64,000 bases of DNA from an uncultured Bacteroides sp. GTDB lineage: Bacteria; Bacteroidota; Bacteroidia; Bacteroidales; Bacteroidaceae. The stretch covers positions 593,001 to 657,000 of the forward strand of contig NZ_OY782857.1 in NCBI RefSeq assembly GCF_963678425.1, given 5' to 3'. A model generated the notes under the pieces. It was not told the origin of the DNA and did no database searches. It saw nothing but the letters and a program-made list of their open reading frames with translations. This document shows, one piece after another, positions 33,204 through 41,023 of the stretch (the first letter of the stretch is position 1; the number at the start of each line of letters is the position of its first letter). Position numbers and translations under genes: made by a program.

Positions 33204-33211
33204 CAAAGATA
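33204..33211 (-). promoter_or_regulatory. -7 element (TATCTTTG) for the RNA helicase
   Basis: On the minus strand TATCTTTG fits TAnnTTTG, 29 bp before the ATG. No -33 TTTG is seen. Confidence 0.55.
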
Positions 33212-33235
33212 CGCATAAAGAATGGATAAATAGTT

Positions 33236-33268
33236 ATATAGCTGTAAAAGAATGCTTTTCAGCTATAT
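33236..33268. repeat. Inverted repeat upstream of the RNA helicase promoter
   Basis: ATATAGCTG (33236-33244) and CAGCTATAT (33260-33268) pair, with an inner AAAAG/CTTTT stem around AATG. It lies 25 bp beyond the helicase -7 element and about 100 bp after the pfkB-like stop. It could be an operator or a weak terminator for the PfkB operon. Confidence 0.5.
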
Positions 33269-33370
33269 ATTTCACTTAAACATCTATAAAAATATCATAA
33301 ATTCCCTTTTATTTGTATTAGAACTTTATTATTTAATTAAGAATTAAGTTCCGATCACTTTGTAAGTGAC

Positions 33371-34291
33371 TTACTGGTATTTTTCTGCAAACTCTTTCGA
33401 GACCGAATTGCTGAAGCTCATGCATACCTCGGCAGAAAAATCTTTTCCACATTGTATTATCTTGTCCCACATAGCTTCACTCAGGTTGATAAGCTCTTGA
33501 TAGCCAATATTGTACTTCAGTAATCCGAAAATAATTCCTGCATTAAAATTATCTCCGGCTCCAATAGTGCTGACTGCGCTAATTGGTTCCACCTCATACT
33601 CTTTTGTAACTTGTTTGGTTCGCAGACTTATTGATTTATTTCCTGAAGTATAAATAAAATTGGGACAATAGAATTGAATTTTATTCTTGTATATCTTGTC
33701 TATATCGCTCAGGTTGTACATATTGATAAAGTCTACATCCGCCCCTCTCACTATATCTGCATATTCCAGATTCTCAATAATGGCGGGAGTCAGCCTCATT
33801 GCTTCATATTTGTGTGTACTCCGGAAATTGGGATCGTAATAAATAATGGCCTTACGCTCTTTCGCATAATCCAGTAGTTCTGTTATTTTGTCTCTGAGAA
33901 CAGGGTTTAGTGCATAATACGAACCGAAGATAAGAATATCATCCTCGTTAATTTGGGGGAAAGCAATATCCAGTCTTTGTTGGGGATAGTCCTTATAGAA
34001 AAGATACTCGGCATCATTCTTTTCATCCAGAAAAGCCAGTGAAACAGGAGATTTACCGTCAGGGAAGATATTAATGTGCTCAGTGCCCACGTTATTTTCT
34101 TCCATAAATCTTTTAATAATGTTTCCTACTTTATCATTTCCTATTTCGCTGATAAAACAAACATTGACATTCATTCTCCCTAATGATACAATGCCATTAA
34201 ATACAGAACCTCCGGGAACTGCTGCTGAAGGTTGTTCGTTCTGAAAGATAATGTCGAGAATAGTCTCGCCAATTCCAATTACTTTTCGCAT
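33371..34291 (-). CDS. PfkB-family carbohydrate kinase
   Basis: The 306-residue ribokinase-like protein phosphorylates a sugar or related small molecule with ATP. The N-terminal KVIGIGETILDIIFQ and PGGSVFNGIVSLGRM form the substrate lid, and the C-terminal AVSTIGAGDNFNAGIIFGLL carries the anion hole and catalytic aspartate (GAGD). Its start overlaps the SIS-domain gene by 13 bp, and that gene overlaps the LOG gene, so the three form one translationally coupled operon. The combination of sugar kinase and phosphosugar isomerase suggests consecutive steps on the same sugar phosphate; the exact sugar cannot be told from sequence. Confidence 0.88.
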   Translation of the reverse strand: MRKVIGIGETILDIIFQNEQPSAAVPGGSVFNGIVSLGRMNVNVCFISEIGNDKVGNIIKRFMEENNVGTEHINIFPDGKSPVSLAFLDEKNDAEYLFYKDYPQQRLDIAFPQINEDDILIFGSYYALNPVLRDKITELLDYAKERKAIIYYDPNFRSTHKYEAMRLTPAIIENLEYADIVRGADVDFINMYNLSDIDKIYKNKIQFYCPNFIYTSGNKSISLRTKQVTKEYEVEPISAVSTIGAGDNFNAGIIFGLLKYNIGYQELINLSEAMWDKIIQCGKDFSAEVCMSFSNSVSKEFAEKYQ

Positions 34292-34884
34292 ATTTTTCTT
34301 GATTTCTCGCCTAGATATCCACCATGATGGCGTTTGGAGTATTCTTCAATAGTGAACCCCGTTTGTTTCATTGCCTCTACAACTAAAATATCACCGATAA
34401 CAGTCATAATTGTAGTTGAGGTTGTAGGAGTCATACCCAGTGCACAAACCTCTTTCGGATTTCCTGTGCAAAGACACACGTTAGATTCATGTGCCAAAGG
34501 ACTGTCCGGATTACCCGTAATACAGATAAATTTTAAGTTAGGATTAAGCACTCTTGAAAGTTGAGTCAATTCAACGATCTCTCTTGTCTTACCTGAGTTG
34601 GATATTAGCAATAATAAGTCATTTTCCTGGAAAATTCCCAGATCTCCGTGTTGTGCTTCGCTGGGATGAAGGAAAACAGACGGAATTCCAGTGGAACAGA
34701 ATGTTGTAGCAATGTTCATTGCAATTTGCCCTGCTTTACCCATTCCGGTAGTTACTAATTTTCCTCCCTTTATATGAATTTGTTCTACTATTAGCTTTAC
34801 AGCATCTTCATAAGCGTCTGTTACCGGAATATTCTTAACGGCTTCAGCTTCTTTGTTTAATAGAGCTTTGATTGATTCAATCAT
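34279..34884 (-). CDS. SIS-domain phosphosugar isomerase (KdsD-like, CBS-less)
   Basis: The 201-residue protein is a single SIS domain: GGKLVTTGMGKAGQIAMNIATTFCSTGIPSVFLHPSEAQHGDLG, then LLLLISNSGKTREIVEL and a C-terminal HHGGYLG. It is closest to KpsF/GutQ/KdsD arabinose-5-phosphate isomerases, which make the precursor of Kdo for lipopolysaccharide. The usual tandem CBS domains are missing. Single-domain isomerases of this kind are known from Bacteroides, so this need not be a truncation. A hexulose-6-phosphate isomerase role is the alternative. It overlaps the PfkB gene by 13 bp and the LOG gene by 8 bp. Confidence 0.85.
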   Translation of the reverse strand: MIESIKALLNKEAEAVKNIPVTDAYEDAVKLIVEQIHIKGGKLVTTGMGKAGQIAMNIATTFCSTGIPSVFLHPSEAQHGDLGIFQENDLLLLISNSGKTREIVELTQLSRVLNPNLKFICITGNPDSPLAHESNVCLCTGNPKEVCALGMTPTTSTTIMTVIGDILVVEAMKQTGFTIEEYSKRHHGGYLGEKSRKICEK

Positions 34885-35431
34885 TGTTGTCGGGTTGTTT
34901 GTTTAATAGGTTGGTTAATTCTTTTAAATTATTGGCCACATCGAAATAAAGAGATAGCTTATTTCTGGTAAACTGTTTCTCTTCAAATGTCTTTAGAATG
35001 GTCAATAATTCATTATAAAAACCGTTTATGTTATAAAAAATTATCTTTTTTGAATGATATCCGATAGATGCTGATGCCATAACGTGAAAAACTTCATCCA
35101 GTGTTCCTATTCCTCCGGGCAAAGCGATCAAAACATCTGATTCAGCAAGAATTATATCTTTTCGGTCGCTTAAGTTTTTTGTGTGTAAGTATTTATCGGG
35201 TAGGTCGCTAACTTTTTTATTTTCTTCCAGTTTGGAGGGTATTACACCAATAATATTACCGCCACCTTGCTTAACAGTCTGCGCCAGACATTCCATTAAT
35301 CCCATATTTGCTCCGCCATAAACCAATGTTTTACCTTGTTCGCCCATCCATTTTCCTAATTCTTTCGTCTTTTGGAAATATACATCGTCGATTGATTGTG
35401 AGGCTGAACAAAAGATCCCAATTTTATCCAT
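34877..35431 (-). CDS. LOG-family protein (cytokinin-riboside-monophosphate phosphoribohydrolase type)
   Basis: The ATG at 35431 gives 184 residues (MDKIGIFCSASQSID); the longer frame to 35488 runs into the promoter region of the divergent peptidase gene. The signature PGGIGTLDEVF and the upstream GGANMGLMECLA mark the Rossmann-like LOG fold, whose members hydrolyse the N-glycosidic bond of nucleoside monophosphates. Proteins of this family were long mislabelled lysine decarboxylases. The physiological substrate in Bacteroidales is unknown. It is the first gene of an operon with the SIS and PfkB genes (8-bp overlap). Confidence 0.88.
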   Translation of the reverse strand: MDKIGIFCSASQSIDDVYFQKTKELGKWMGEQGKTLVYGGANMGLMECLAQTVKQGGGNIIGVIPSKLEENKKVSDLPDKYLHTKNLSDRKDIILAESDVLIALPGGIGTLDEVFHVMASASIGYHSKKIIFYNINGFYNELLTILKTFEEKQFTRNKLSLYFDVANNLKELTNLLNKQPDNND

Positions 35432-35510
35432 AAAAGAGTTTATCACATTTTTAAAATACAAATATCTATATTTTTCTATAAACCACAATAAGTTTTATTG
35501 TATTTTTGCA

Positions 35511-35518
35511 TGTTATTA
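35511..35518 (+). promoter_or_regulatory. -7 element (TATTTTTG) for the M16 peptidase
   Basis: TATTTTTG fits TAnnTTTG. It lies 22 bp before the ATG at 35540 and downstream of an earlier in-frame start (35498), which supports the shorter start for the peptidase. Confidence 0.65.
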
Positions 35519-35539
35519 AATTTAAGAAACAAGAAAAGA

Positions 35540-36760
35540 ATGCATTACAATCAACATACTTTACCTAACGGATTGCGTATTATTCATGCCCCTTCATCCT
35601 CTAAAGTGGCTTATTGTGGATTTGCCGTTAATGCAGGTACACGTGATGAAGCAGAGAATGAGCAGGGGATGGCTCATTTTGTGGAGCATCTTAGTTTTAA
35701 AGGTACAGAAAAACGTAAAGCCTGGCACATTCTGAATCGCATGGAAAATGTAGGTGGCGATCTGAATGCCTATACAAATAAGGAGGAGACTGTGATATAT
35801 TCTGCCTTCCTTACAGAACATTTTCCCCGAGCTGTAGATCTGCTTGCGGATATTGTGCTGCATTCCACCTTTCCCCAAAGGGAAATTGATAAAGAAGTAG
35901 AGGTGATTATTGATGAAATAAAGTTGTATGACGATACTCCATCGGAACTTATTTTTGATGATTTTGAAGATCTGATTTTTAAGAACCATCCGTTGGGAAG
36001 GAATATTCTGGGAAAACCGGACTTATTACGGAGCTTTACAACATCCGATGCACTCAATTTCACGTCTCGTTATTACCATCCGGCGAATATGGTTTTTTTC
36101 GTTTTAGGGGATCTTGATTTTAAGAAAGTGATACGGCTTGTAGAAAAGTCAACTGATGATATCTCTTTGGCTGAGTATAAGAATAATCGTATATCTCCAC
36201 CAGTCTATGTTCCTGAGCGGTTAATCATTCCTAAGGATACAAATCAAGCGCACGTGATGATTGGTGGTAGGGGATATGATGCCTACAATGAAAAGCGTAC
36301 AGCCCTTTATCTTCTCAATAACATACTGGGAGGACCGGGAATGAACAGTAAACTCAATATATCTCTTCGTGAAAGGAAGGCGTTGGTATATAGTGTAGAG
36401 TCTAATCTTACCTCTTATACTGATACTGGGGTGTTTTGTATCTATTTCGGGACTGATCCTCAAGATGTAGATGCTTGTCTTAGTCTTACCTATAAAGAAT
36501 TGAAGCATTTGCAGGATGTGAAGATGACTTCTTTACAATTGAATGCTGCAAAGAAGCAGTTGATTGGTCAGATAGGGGTTGCCTCAGACAATAACGAAAA
36601 TAATGCGCTGGATATGGCTAAGTCATTTCTTCATTATAATAAATATGATACTCCGGAATCATTGTTCCTCCGGATTGAGCCATTAACGGCTGAAAGCTTG
36701 TTGGAAGTGGCTAATGAGATGTTTGCCGAAGAAATACTCTCAACCTTAATTTATCGATAG
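35540..36760 (+). CDS. M16-family zinc metallopeptidase (insulinase-like)
   Basis: The protein has 406 residues from the ATG at 35540 (MHYNQHTLPNGLRII). It shows the inverted zinc motif HFVEH (H46, E49, H50) in QGMAHFVEHLSFKGT, with the downstream glutamate ligand in the IIDEIKLYDDTPSE region. The second, inactive-type M16 domain covers about 170-400 (GGPGMNSKLNISLRERKALVYS). It has no signal peptide, so it is cytoplasmic unless exported otherwise. Bacterial single-chain M16B enzymes degrade peptides; the substrate is unknown. It is divergent from the LOG operon. A 22-bp palindrome array lies 187 bp downstream. Confidence 0.93.
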   Translation: MHYNQHTLPNGLRIIHAPSSSKVAYCGFAVNAGTRDEAENEQGMAHFVEHLSFKGTEKRKAWHILNRMENVGGDLNAYTNKEETVIYSAFLTEHFPRAVDLLADIVLHSTFPQREIDKEVEVIIDEIKLYDDTPSELIFDDFEDLIFKNHPLGRNILGKPDLLRSFTTSDALNFTSRYYHPANMVFFVLGDLDFKKVIRLVEKSTDDISLAEYKNNRISPPVYVPERLIIPKDTNQAHVMIGGRGYDAYNEKRTALYLLNNILGGPGMNSKLNISLRERKALVYSVESNLTSYTDTGVFCIYFGTDPQDVDACLSLTYKELKHLQDVKMTSLQLNAAKKQLIGQIGVASDNNENNALDMAKSFLHYNKYDTPESLFLRIEPLTAESLLEVANEMFAEEILSTLIYR

Positions 36761-36947
36761 AATAATGATTTAATCCGAATTTTGAGGGGAATTATTAAAC
36801 TTCTCAGAAAATTTATTTTTCGCGAAAAAGTCTTGCAGTTAAGCAGCCCTTAAATTTGCCACTTCGACTTTTCATTAAAGCTGCAGCGAGGCTTCTTTTT
36901 TCTCTTGGGTAATTTTTTATTTTTCTGGAATAATGTTTTTGTATTCC

Positions 36948-37019
36948 TGTACAAAACAAATCTTTCTTTTGTACAGATGAATTAATTGTTTTGTACAGAA
37001 GAATGTATTCTTTTGTACA
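36948..37019. repeat. Four TGTACA palindromes at exact 22-bp spacing
   Basis: TGTACA occurs at 36948, 36970, 36992 and 37014, each exactly 22 bp apart; the last three read TTTTGTACA. The spacer between the third and fourth contains a second palindrome, AAGAATGTATTCTT (36998-37011). It lies between convergent genes (M16 ends 36760, wbqC ends 37107), not upstream of a start. The only frame across it (36813-37028, minus) looks like chance. The rest of the 36761-37106 gap has the wbqC terminator and nothing else. Confidence 0.75.
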
Positions 37020-37049
37020 AGAACACAAAAGTTAGTCTAGTAGTTTTCT

Positions 37050-37081
37050 AAAAACTAAACCGGAGCTCAGTTATACTCCGG
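37050..37081 (-). terminator. Rho-independent terminator of the dapB-lepB-wbqC operon
   Basis: On the minus strand CCGGAG (from 37081) pairs with CTCCGG (to 37060) around a 10-nt loop and is followed by TTTAGTTTTTAG, 26 bp after the wbqC stop. Confidence 0.85.
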
Positions 37082-37106
37082 CGTTATATTTATCAAAAGC
37101 TTCCAA

Positions 37107-37748
37107 CTAGTAGTGCAAGTGAGATTCTGCATCACGTAAAACAAGTAAACTTTCCGGTCCCATATTAAAAAGCAGATCAATAATGCTCAGGTTGGGTAGA
37201 AACCCATGACGTGCTTCAAATACCTGATAATAGTGATTAGCAACAAAACCTTCATTCGGGGCTTTTTTAGGGTGTATAAGGTCTCTGAAATCAATCTCAT
37301 CTGGCATAAATAACTGTTTATATTCTGTTGTAAGCTCCATATTAGGGTGAATATCGATTAATTTACAGACAAGATTGCACAAAGTCTCATTGAAATCGAA
37401 TAAAAAATCATATTTTTGTTCATAGAAGGGCATAAAGTCGTCCTTGTAATATTCAAAGAAAGGGGAGCTGCTATAAGCAGATTCAATAGCTATCCAGTGC
37501 AGATGGCGCCAGTTGCCGTGGTCGGAAATACGAATATCCTTCATGGGGCACTTTAGTGTTTCCGGTTTCTCCGTGGGAATAGAGAGCGTTAGCGGGCCAT
37601 CGGCCGAAGCAATAGTACAACGGTTGCGGTAAGTCTGTTTGATGTAGTTGTCGTATTGCTCTATAAATGCCTTTTCACAGCTGTATAGCCTTGCATAATA
37701 TTCTACCGGAGCCAGGTATGCTGAGCTGAGATAAATTGTCTGTTTCAT
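37107..37748 (-). CDS. WbqC-family protein
   Basis: The 213 residues match the WbqC family: an N-terminal YLSSAYLAPVEYYARLYSCEKAFIEQYDNY, the RNRC segment, and HLHWIAIESAYSSSPFFEYYKDDFMPFY. WbqC-like proteins are often linked to O-antigen or surface-glycan loci, but their reaction is not established. Its start overlaps the stop of the second lepB by one base, making it the last gene of the dapB-lepB-lepB-wbqC operon, closed by the terminator at 37050. No signal peptide or membrane segment; probably cytoplasmic. Confidence 0.88.
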   Translation of the reverse strand: MKQTIYLSSAYLAPVEYYARLYSCEKAFIEQYDNYIKQTYRNRCTIASADGPLTLSIPTEKPETLKCPMKDIRISDHGNWRHLHWIAIESAYSSSPFFEYYKDDFMPFYEQKYDFLFDFNETLCNLVCKLIDIHPNMELTTEYKQLFMPDEIDFRDLIHPKKAPNEGFVANHYYQVFEARHGFLPNLSIIDLLFNMGPESLLVLRDAESHLHY

Positions 37749-38698
37749 TATTGCACAGATTGAAAGAATCGTTTCCAGCGGAAACCACTAAAAAAGCCAG
37801 CTCCGCTGTCTTTAGAAAACCAGATAAGGGATGCTTTTCCGATAATATGGTCTTTCGGAACAAATCCGAAAATGCGTGAGTCGTTTATATTAATGGAATT
37901 ATTGGACACCATCCAGTAATAGTCCTTTGTAAATACATAAGAGGATACTTTTTGTCCATTGACATATAACAAAGAATCGTTGATTATAAAAGCTCTTTTG
38001 CCTTCATGTTCATTGATTGCATTTCTCAGAAAAGTGATATTCCATGGGGTAATATGAATATTTCTGCCTCTTCCGGGTACCACCAAAGCGTGTACCAGTT
38101 CACAGGTATCAGGAAGAACAGACTTTATCTTAAGACCTGGGATTTCCTGCTGAAGCAAGTAAATTTCATAGCGGCTGAAACTACGCACGTAGCCCATCTT
38201 ATTGTATCCTATCAGCTTGTTTTCTTCAATGCCCAACTGTTTTATTTGTTTCTCTATTGAATTCTCTTTGTCTTTAGGATATACATAAAGTTGTTTGTGA
38301 TCAGGATTAACCTCTTTTCTTGGGCAAATAATGGAGTATTGAGGACTCATCATTAATGTGTCCCCTGGCAGGCCCATGCAGCGGCTGATAAATACTTCGC
38401 GTCGGTCAGCAGGAACTTTTGTAGAACGGGCAAAGGGGTTATTAAAGACAACGATGTCATTTTTGTGGAGTGGTTTGTCGTTTATTCGTTGATAGCCAAA
38501 AACAGTCATAAATGGTAAGCGTAATCCGTAAGCCCATTTATTAATGATCAGATGGTCACCAGGATACAAAGAATTTTCCATTCCAGATGAAGGAATGTAA
38601 CAGGAACTAAAAGCAAAGAGTTGCAGGAGTAATACTCCTGCAACTGCAATGCCTAATGTTCTTATCCAGAAAATAAGATTCTTTGCTTTTGATTTCAT
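37748..38698 (-). CDS. Signal peptidase I-like paralogue lacking the Ser/Lys dyad
   Basis: The 316 residues have one N-terminal transmembrane helix (about 10-30) and clear S26 boxes. The catalytic positions are changed. Box B reads CYIPSSGMENSL, with Gly39 where the nucleophile serine of IPSxSM should be. Box D reads VFISRCMGLPGD, with Ser105 in place of the general-base lysine of KRxxGxPGD. Box E reads VSNNSININDSR instead of GDNRDNSxDSR. Codons were checked (GGA for Gly39; AGC for Ser105 at 38384-38386). The gene is open and full length, between canonical lepB (2-bp gap) and wbqC. Probably a pseudoenzyme or one with an altered mechanism. Confidence 0.85.
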   Translation of the reverse strand: MKSKAKNLIFWIRTLGIAVAGVLLLQLFAFSSCYIPSSGMENSLYPGDHLIINKWAYGLRLPFMTVFGYQRINDKPLHKNDIVVFNNPFARSTKVPADRREVFISRCMGLPGDTLMMSPQYSIICPRKEVNPDHKQLYVYPKDKENSIEKQIKQLGIEENKLIGYNKMGYVRSFSRYEIYLLQQEIPGLKIKSVLPDTCELVHALVVPGRGRNIHITPWNITFLRNAINEHEGKRAFIINDSLLYVNGQKVSSYVFTKDYYWMVSNNSININDSRIFGFVPKDHIIGKASLIWFSKDSGAGFFSGFRWKRFFQSVQ

Positions 38699-38700
38699 AT

Positions 38701-40179
38701 TTAAATATTGTCCACAAACTTAAATAGACGATTCCAACGGATTTTTCCGCTAAACCAACCTTTGTCTTTGTCAAGCGATAACCATACAAGAATAGGTTTA
38801 CCAACAACATGGTCTTCAGGAACAAATCCCCAGTAGCGGGAATCGGCCGAGTTGTCACGGTTGTCACCCATCATCCAATAATAATCCATTTTGAACGTAT
38901 AACTGTTGGTTTGCTTGCCGTTAATATAGATCTTTCCACCTTTAACTTCAAGCTTATTGCCTTCATAATTTCTTATAGGACGTTCGTAGATAGCAAGATT
39001 TTCAGCAGTAAGATTTATGGTCGCTCCTTTCTTTGGGATCCAGATAGGTCCATAGTTGTTTCTGTCCCATTTGGTATAGAAATTCAGTGGATAAAGCTGA
39101 GTAGGGTCTTTTTCAGATTTTATTTTTATTTTGGCAACTAATTTTTTATTCCCGAGAAGTGTCTGGTAAGCTTTTCTCGTTAAAGGGAGATCATATATCG
39201 GGTTTAGTTTGCTTTGACTGTTGGTACTAGTGAATCCCATGCTGTATAATTCATTTTCAGAAAGCCCGGCTGTGTTCCTGTCAGCTTCACTGACCCCCAG
39301 TTCCTGGAACAGTTCTTCTGGAATATTAGGACCAGTTGTTTGAACAAGATAATTAAATTGCAGATTCTCCGGATTTTTCATTGGAATGTTGTTCACATAC
39401 ACTTGTCCGTTTACTATTTTAAGCATATCTCCAGGTATTCCCACGCAGCGTTTTACATAATTCTCGCGACGGTCAACAGGGCGCACCACAATTTTCCCAA
39501 ATTCAGTGGGGTTTTCAAGTACCAGTTTACGTCCTTCAGCATAATAGATATCGTAAGCAGCCTTTTGTTGTTCGCGGGTCAGGCTGTCCATATTAACTCT
39601 TGGTATAGTTGTATGGGAAACCTCATAACAAAGAGTATAGAAGTCTGTTTGCTGGTAATTTATAGCGACGGTATCTCCTGCTGGAAAATTAAATACGACT
39701 ATATCGTTTCGTTTCACTTTCCCGAATCCAGGTGCACGTTTATAACCCCATTGAGGGAATTCAATATAAGATTTGCAATTAAACACCGGTAAGGTGTGTT
39801 GAGCCAGTGGCATTGAAAGTGGTGTATTGGGCACCCGTGGGCCATAACTCATTTTACTTACGAATAAGAAATCACCTACCAACAGGGACTTTTCTAACGA
39901 TGAAGAAGGTATCTGATAGTTTTGAAAAAAGAAGGTATTTACGAAATATACGGCTACCAATGCAAAAACAATGGCATCTACCCAGCTCATAACAGTGCGA
40001 ACAGCTTTGTTTTTTGATCTTTTCCAGAAACTCCACGGAACGATTTTGGTAATGTAGGCATCAAATATCAAAGGAACAACAATAAGCCCCAACCAACTTT
40101 TGACCCAAACCAAAAATAATAAGTATAAAACGGTAACTATTCCACAGTTAATCCATTGTCTGCGTGTTGCTTTTATCAT
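38701..40179 (-). CDS. lepB: Signal peptidase I (canonical, long Bacteroidales form)
   Basis: LepB cleaves signal peptides from exported proteins at the outer face of the inner membrane. The ATG at 40179 gives 492 residues (MIKATRRQWINCGIVTVLYL). The frame extends upstream to 40209 but would overlap dapB. Hydrophobic helices lie near 12-28, 30-40 and 65-82. The dyad is intact: Ser94 in YQIPSSSLEKSL and Lys243 in NYVKRCVGIPGD. Box E is MMGDNRDNSADSRYWG. Insertions of about 100 residues between boxes make it longer than E. coli LepB, as usual in this order. It follows dapB by 10 bp. Confidence 0.95.
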   Translation of the reverse strand: MIKATRRQWINCGIVTVLYLLFLVWVKSWLGLIVVPLIFDAYITKIVPWSFWKRSKNKAVRTVMSWVDAIVFALVAVYFVNTFFFQNYQIPSSSLEKSLLVGDFLFVSKMSYGPRVPNTPLSMPLAQHTLPVFNCKSYIEFPQWGYKRAPGFGKVKRNDIVVFNFPAGDTVAINYQQTDFYTLCYEVSHTTIPRVNMDSLTREQQKAAYDIYYAEGRKLVLENPTEFGKIVVRPVDRRENYVKRCVGIPGDMLKIVNGQVYVNNIPMKNPENLQFNYLVQTTGPNIPEELFQELGVSEADRNTAGLSENELYSMGFTSTNSQSKLNPIYDLPLTRKAYQTLLGNKKLVAKIKIKSEKDPTQLYPLNFYTKWDRNNYGPIWIPKKGATINLTAENLAIYERPIRNYEGNKLEVKGGKIYINGKQTNSYTFKMDYYWMMGDNRDNSADSRYWGFVPEDHVVGKPILVWLSLDKDKGWFSGKIRWNRLFKFVDNI

Positions 40180-40189
40180 AGTGTATGTT

Positions 40190-40909
40190 TTAGAATTTAA
40201 ATAAATCACTCATTCCAAGGAAACCTTGCTTCTTGCCGGTAAATTCAGCTGCTAAGACTGCACCAAGTGCAAAGCCTTTTCTATTCTTTGCATCATGAGT
40301 GATTGTTATGCTATCTGCCTCCGAATCATAGCGAATGCTGTGAATTCCGGGGACCTCTCCTTCACGAATGGAATGAATGGGAAGTTCGTTGGCAGCTTTT
40401 GCCTCTTCTTTCACCCAGCAATCTTTGCGGTTCAGATTCTCAATAACGCCTTCGGCAAGCGTAATGGCAGTGCCACTTGGAGCATCCAGCTTATGAATAT
40501 GATGGGTCTCACTCATTGTAACATCGTAGGTCGGGAATTGATTCATGATCTTTGCCAGATATTTGTTTACTGCAGAAAAAATGGCTACTCCAAGACTGAA
40601 ATTTGATGCCCAGAAAAGAGTCTTGCCTCCATTCTCACATAAATTCTTTATCTCATCTCCATGTTCATCCATCCATCCGGTACTTCCTGAAACAACTTTC
40701 ACTCCGGCGGCAAAGGCTTTCATGTAGTTGCCGTAAGCAACGGTTGGAGCAGTAAATTCGATAGCCACGTCAGCTGATTTGAAAGCTTCAGAAGTGAATT
40801 CTTCCGGATTATTCAAATCAATGATACTAACAATTTGATGGCCACGATTAAGGGCAATTTTTTCAATTTCTTTACCCATCTTTCCATATCCTATCAATGC
40901 GATTTTCAT
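40190..40909 (-). CDS. dapB: 4-hydroxy-tetrahydrodipicolinate reductase
   Basis: DapB reduces HTPA with NAD(P)H in lysine and diaminopimelate synthesis, feeding peptidoglycan. The 239-residue protein has the dinucleotide motif IGYGKMGKEIE (6-16), the EFTAPT segment and the active-site region TMSETHHIHKLDAPSGTA, with the catalytic His-His and Lys. Length is slightly shorter than the E. coli enzyme (273), mainly in the N-terminal half, as in other Bacteroidales. It is the first gene of the lepB-lepB-wbqC operon, with a -7 element at 40963. Cytoplasmic. Confidence 0.97.
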   Translation of the reverse strand: MKIALIGYGKMGKEIEKIALNRGHQIVSIIDLNNPEEFTSEAFKSADVAIEFTAPTVAYGNYMKAFAAGVKVVSGSTGWMDEHGDEIKNLCENGGKTLFWASNFSLGVAIFSAVNKYLAKIMNQFPTYDVTMSETHHIHKLDAPSGTAITLAEGVIENLNRKDCWVKEEAKAANELPIHSIREGEVPGIHSIRYDSEADSITITHDAKNRKGFALGAVLAAEFTGKKQGFLGMSDLFKF

Positions 40910-40962
40910 TTGAATCTTTCTATTTTGTTTATATTTGTATGATAATGAAAATAATAATGATG

Positions 40963-40970
40963 CAAATATA
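40963..40970 (-). promoter_or_regulatory. -7 element (TATATTTG) for the dapB operon
   Basis: On the minus strand TATATTTG fits TAnnTTTG, 53 bp before the dapB ATG. It is 21 bp from a divergent plus-strand -7 element at 40992. Confidence 0.55.
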
Positions 40971-40991
40971 ATTAATTTAGAGATAAGTTAT

Positions 40992-40999
40992 TACATTTG
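40992..40999 (+). promoter_or_regulatory. -7 element (TACATTTG) for the DUF2851 gene
   Basis: TACATTTG fits TAnnTTTG, 24 bp before the ATG at 41024. The in-frame TTG at 40997 lies inside this element, which argues against it as the start. Confidence 0.6.
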
Positions 41000-41023
41000 C
41001 TGGATATTTACAGCTCGTTAACA

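Noticed and set aside
36948..37019. CRISPR-like array at 22-bp period
   Set aside because: Core of 6-9 bp, spacers of 13-16 bp, four units and no cas genes; better described as phased palindromes.
36813..37028. 71-codon minus-strand ORF across the 22-bp array
   Set aside because: The frame includes the repeats themselves, has no recognisable domain or signal, and has an unlikely Cys/Lys/Arg-rich composition.
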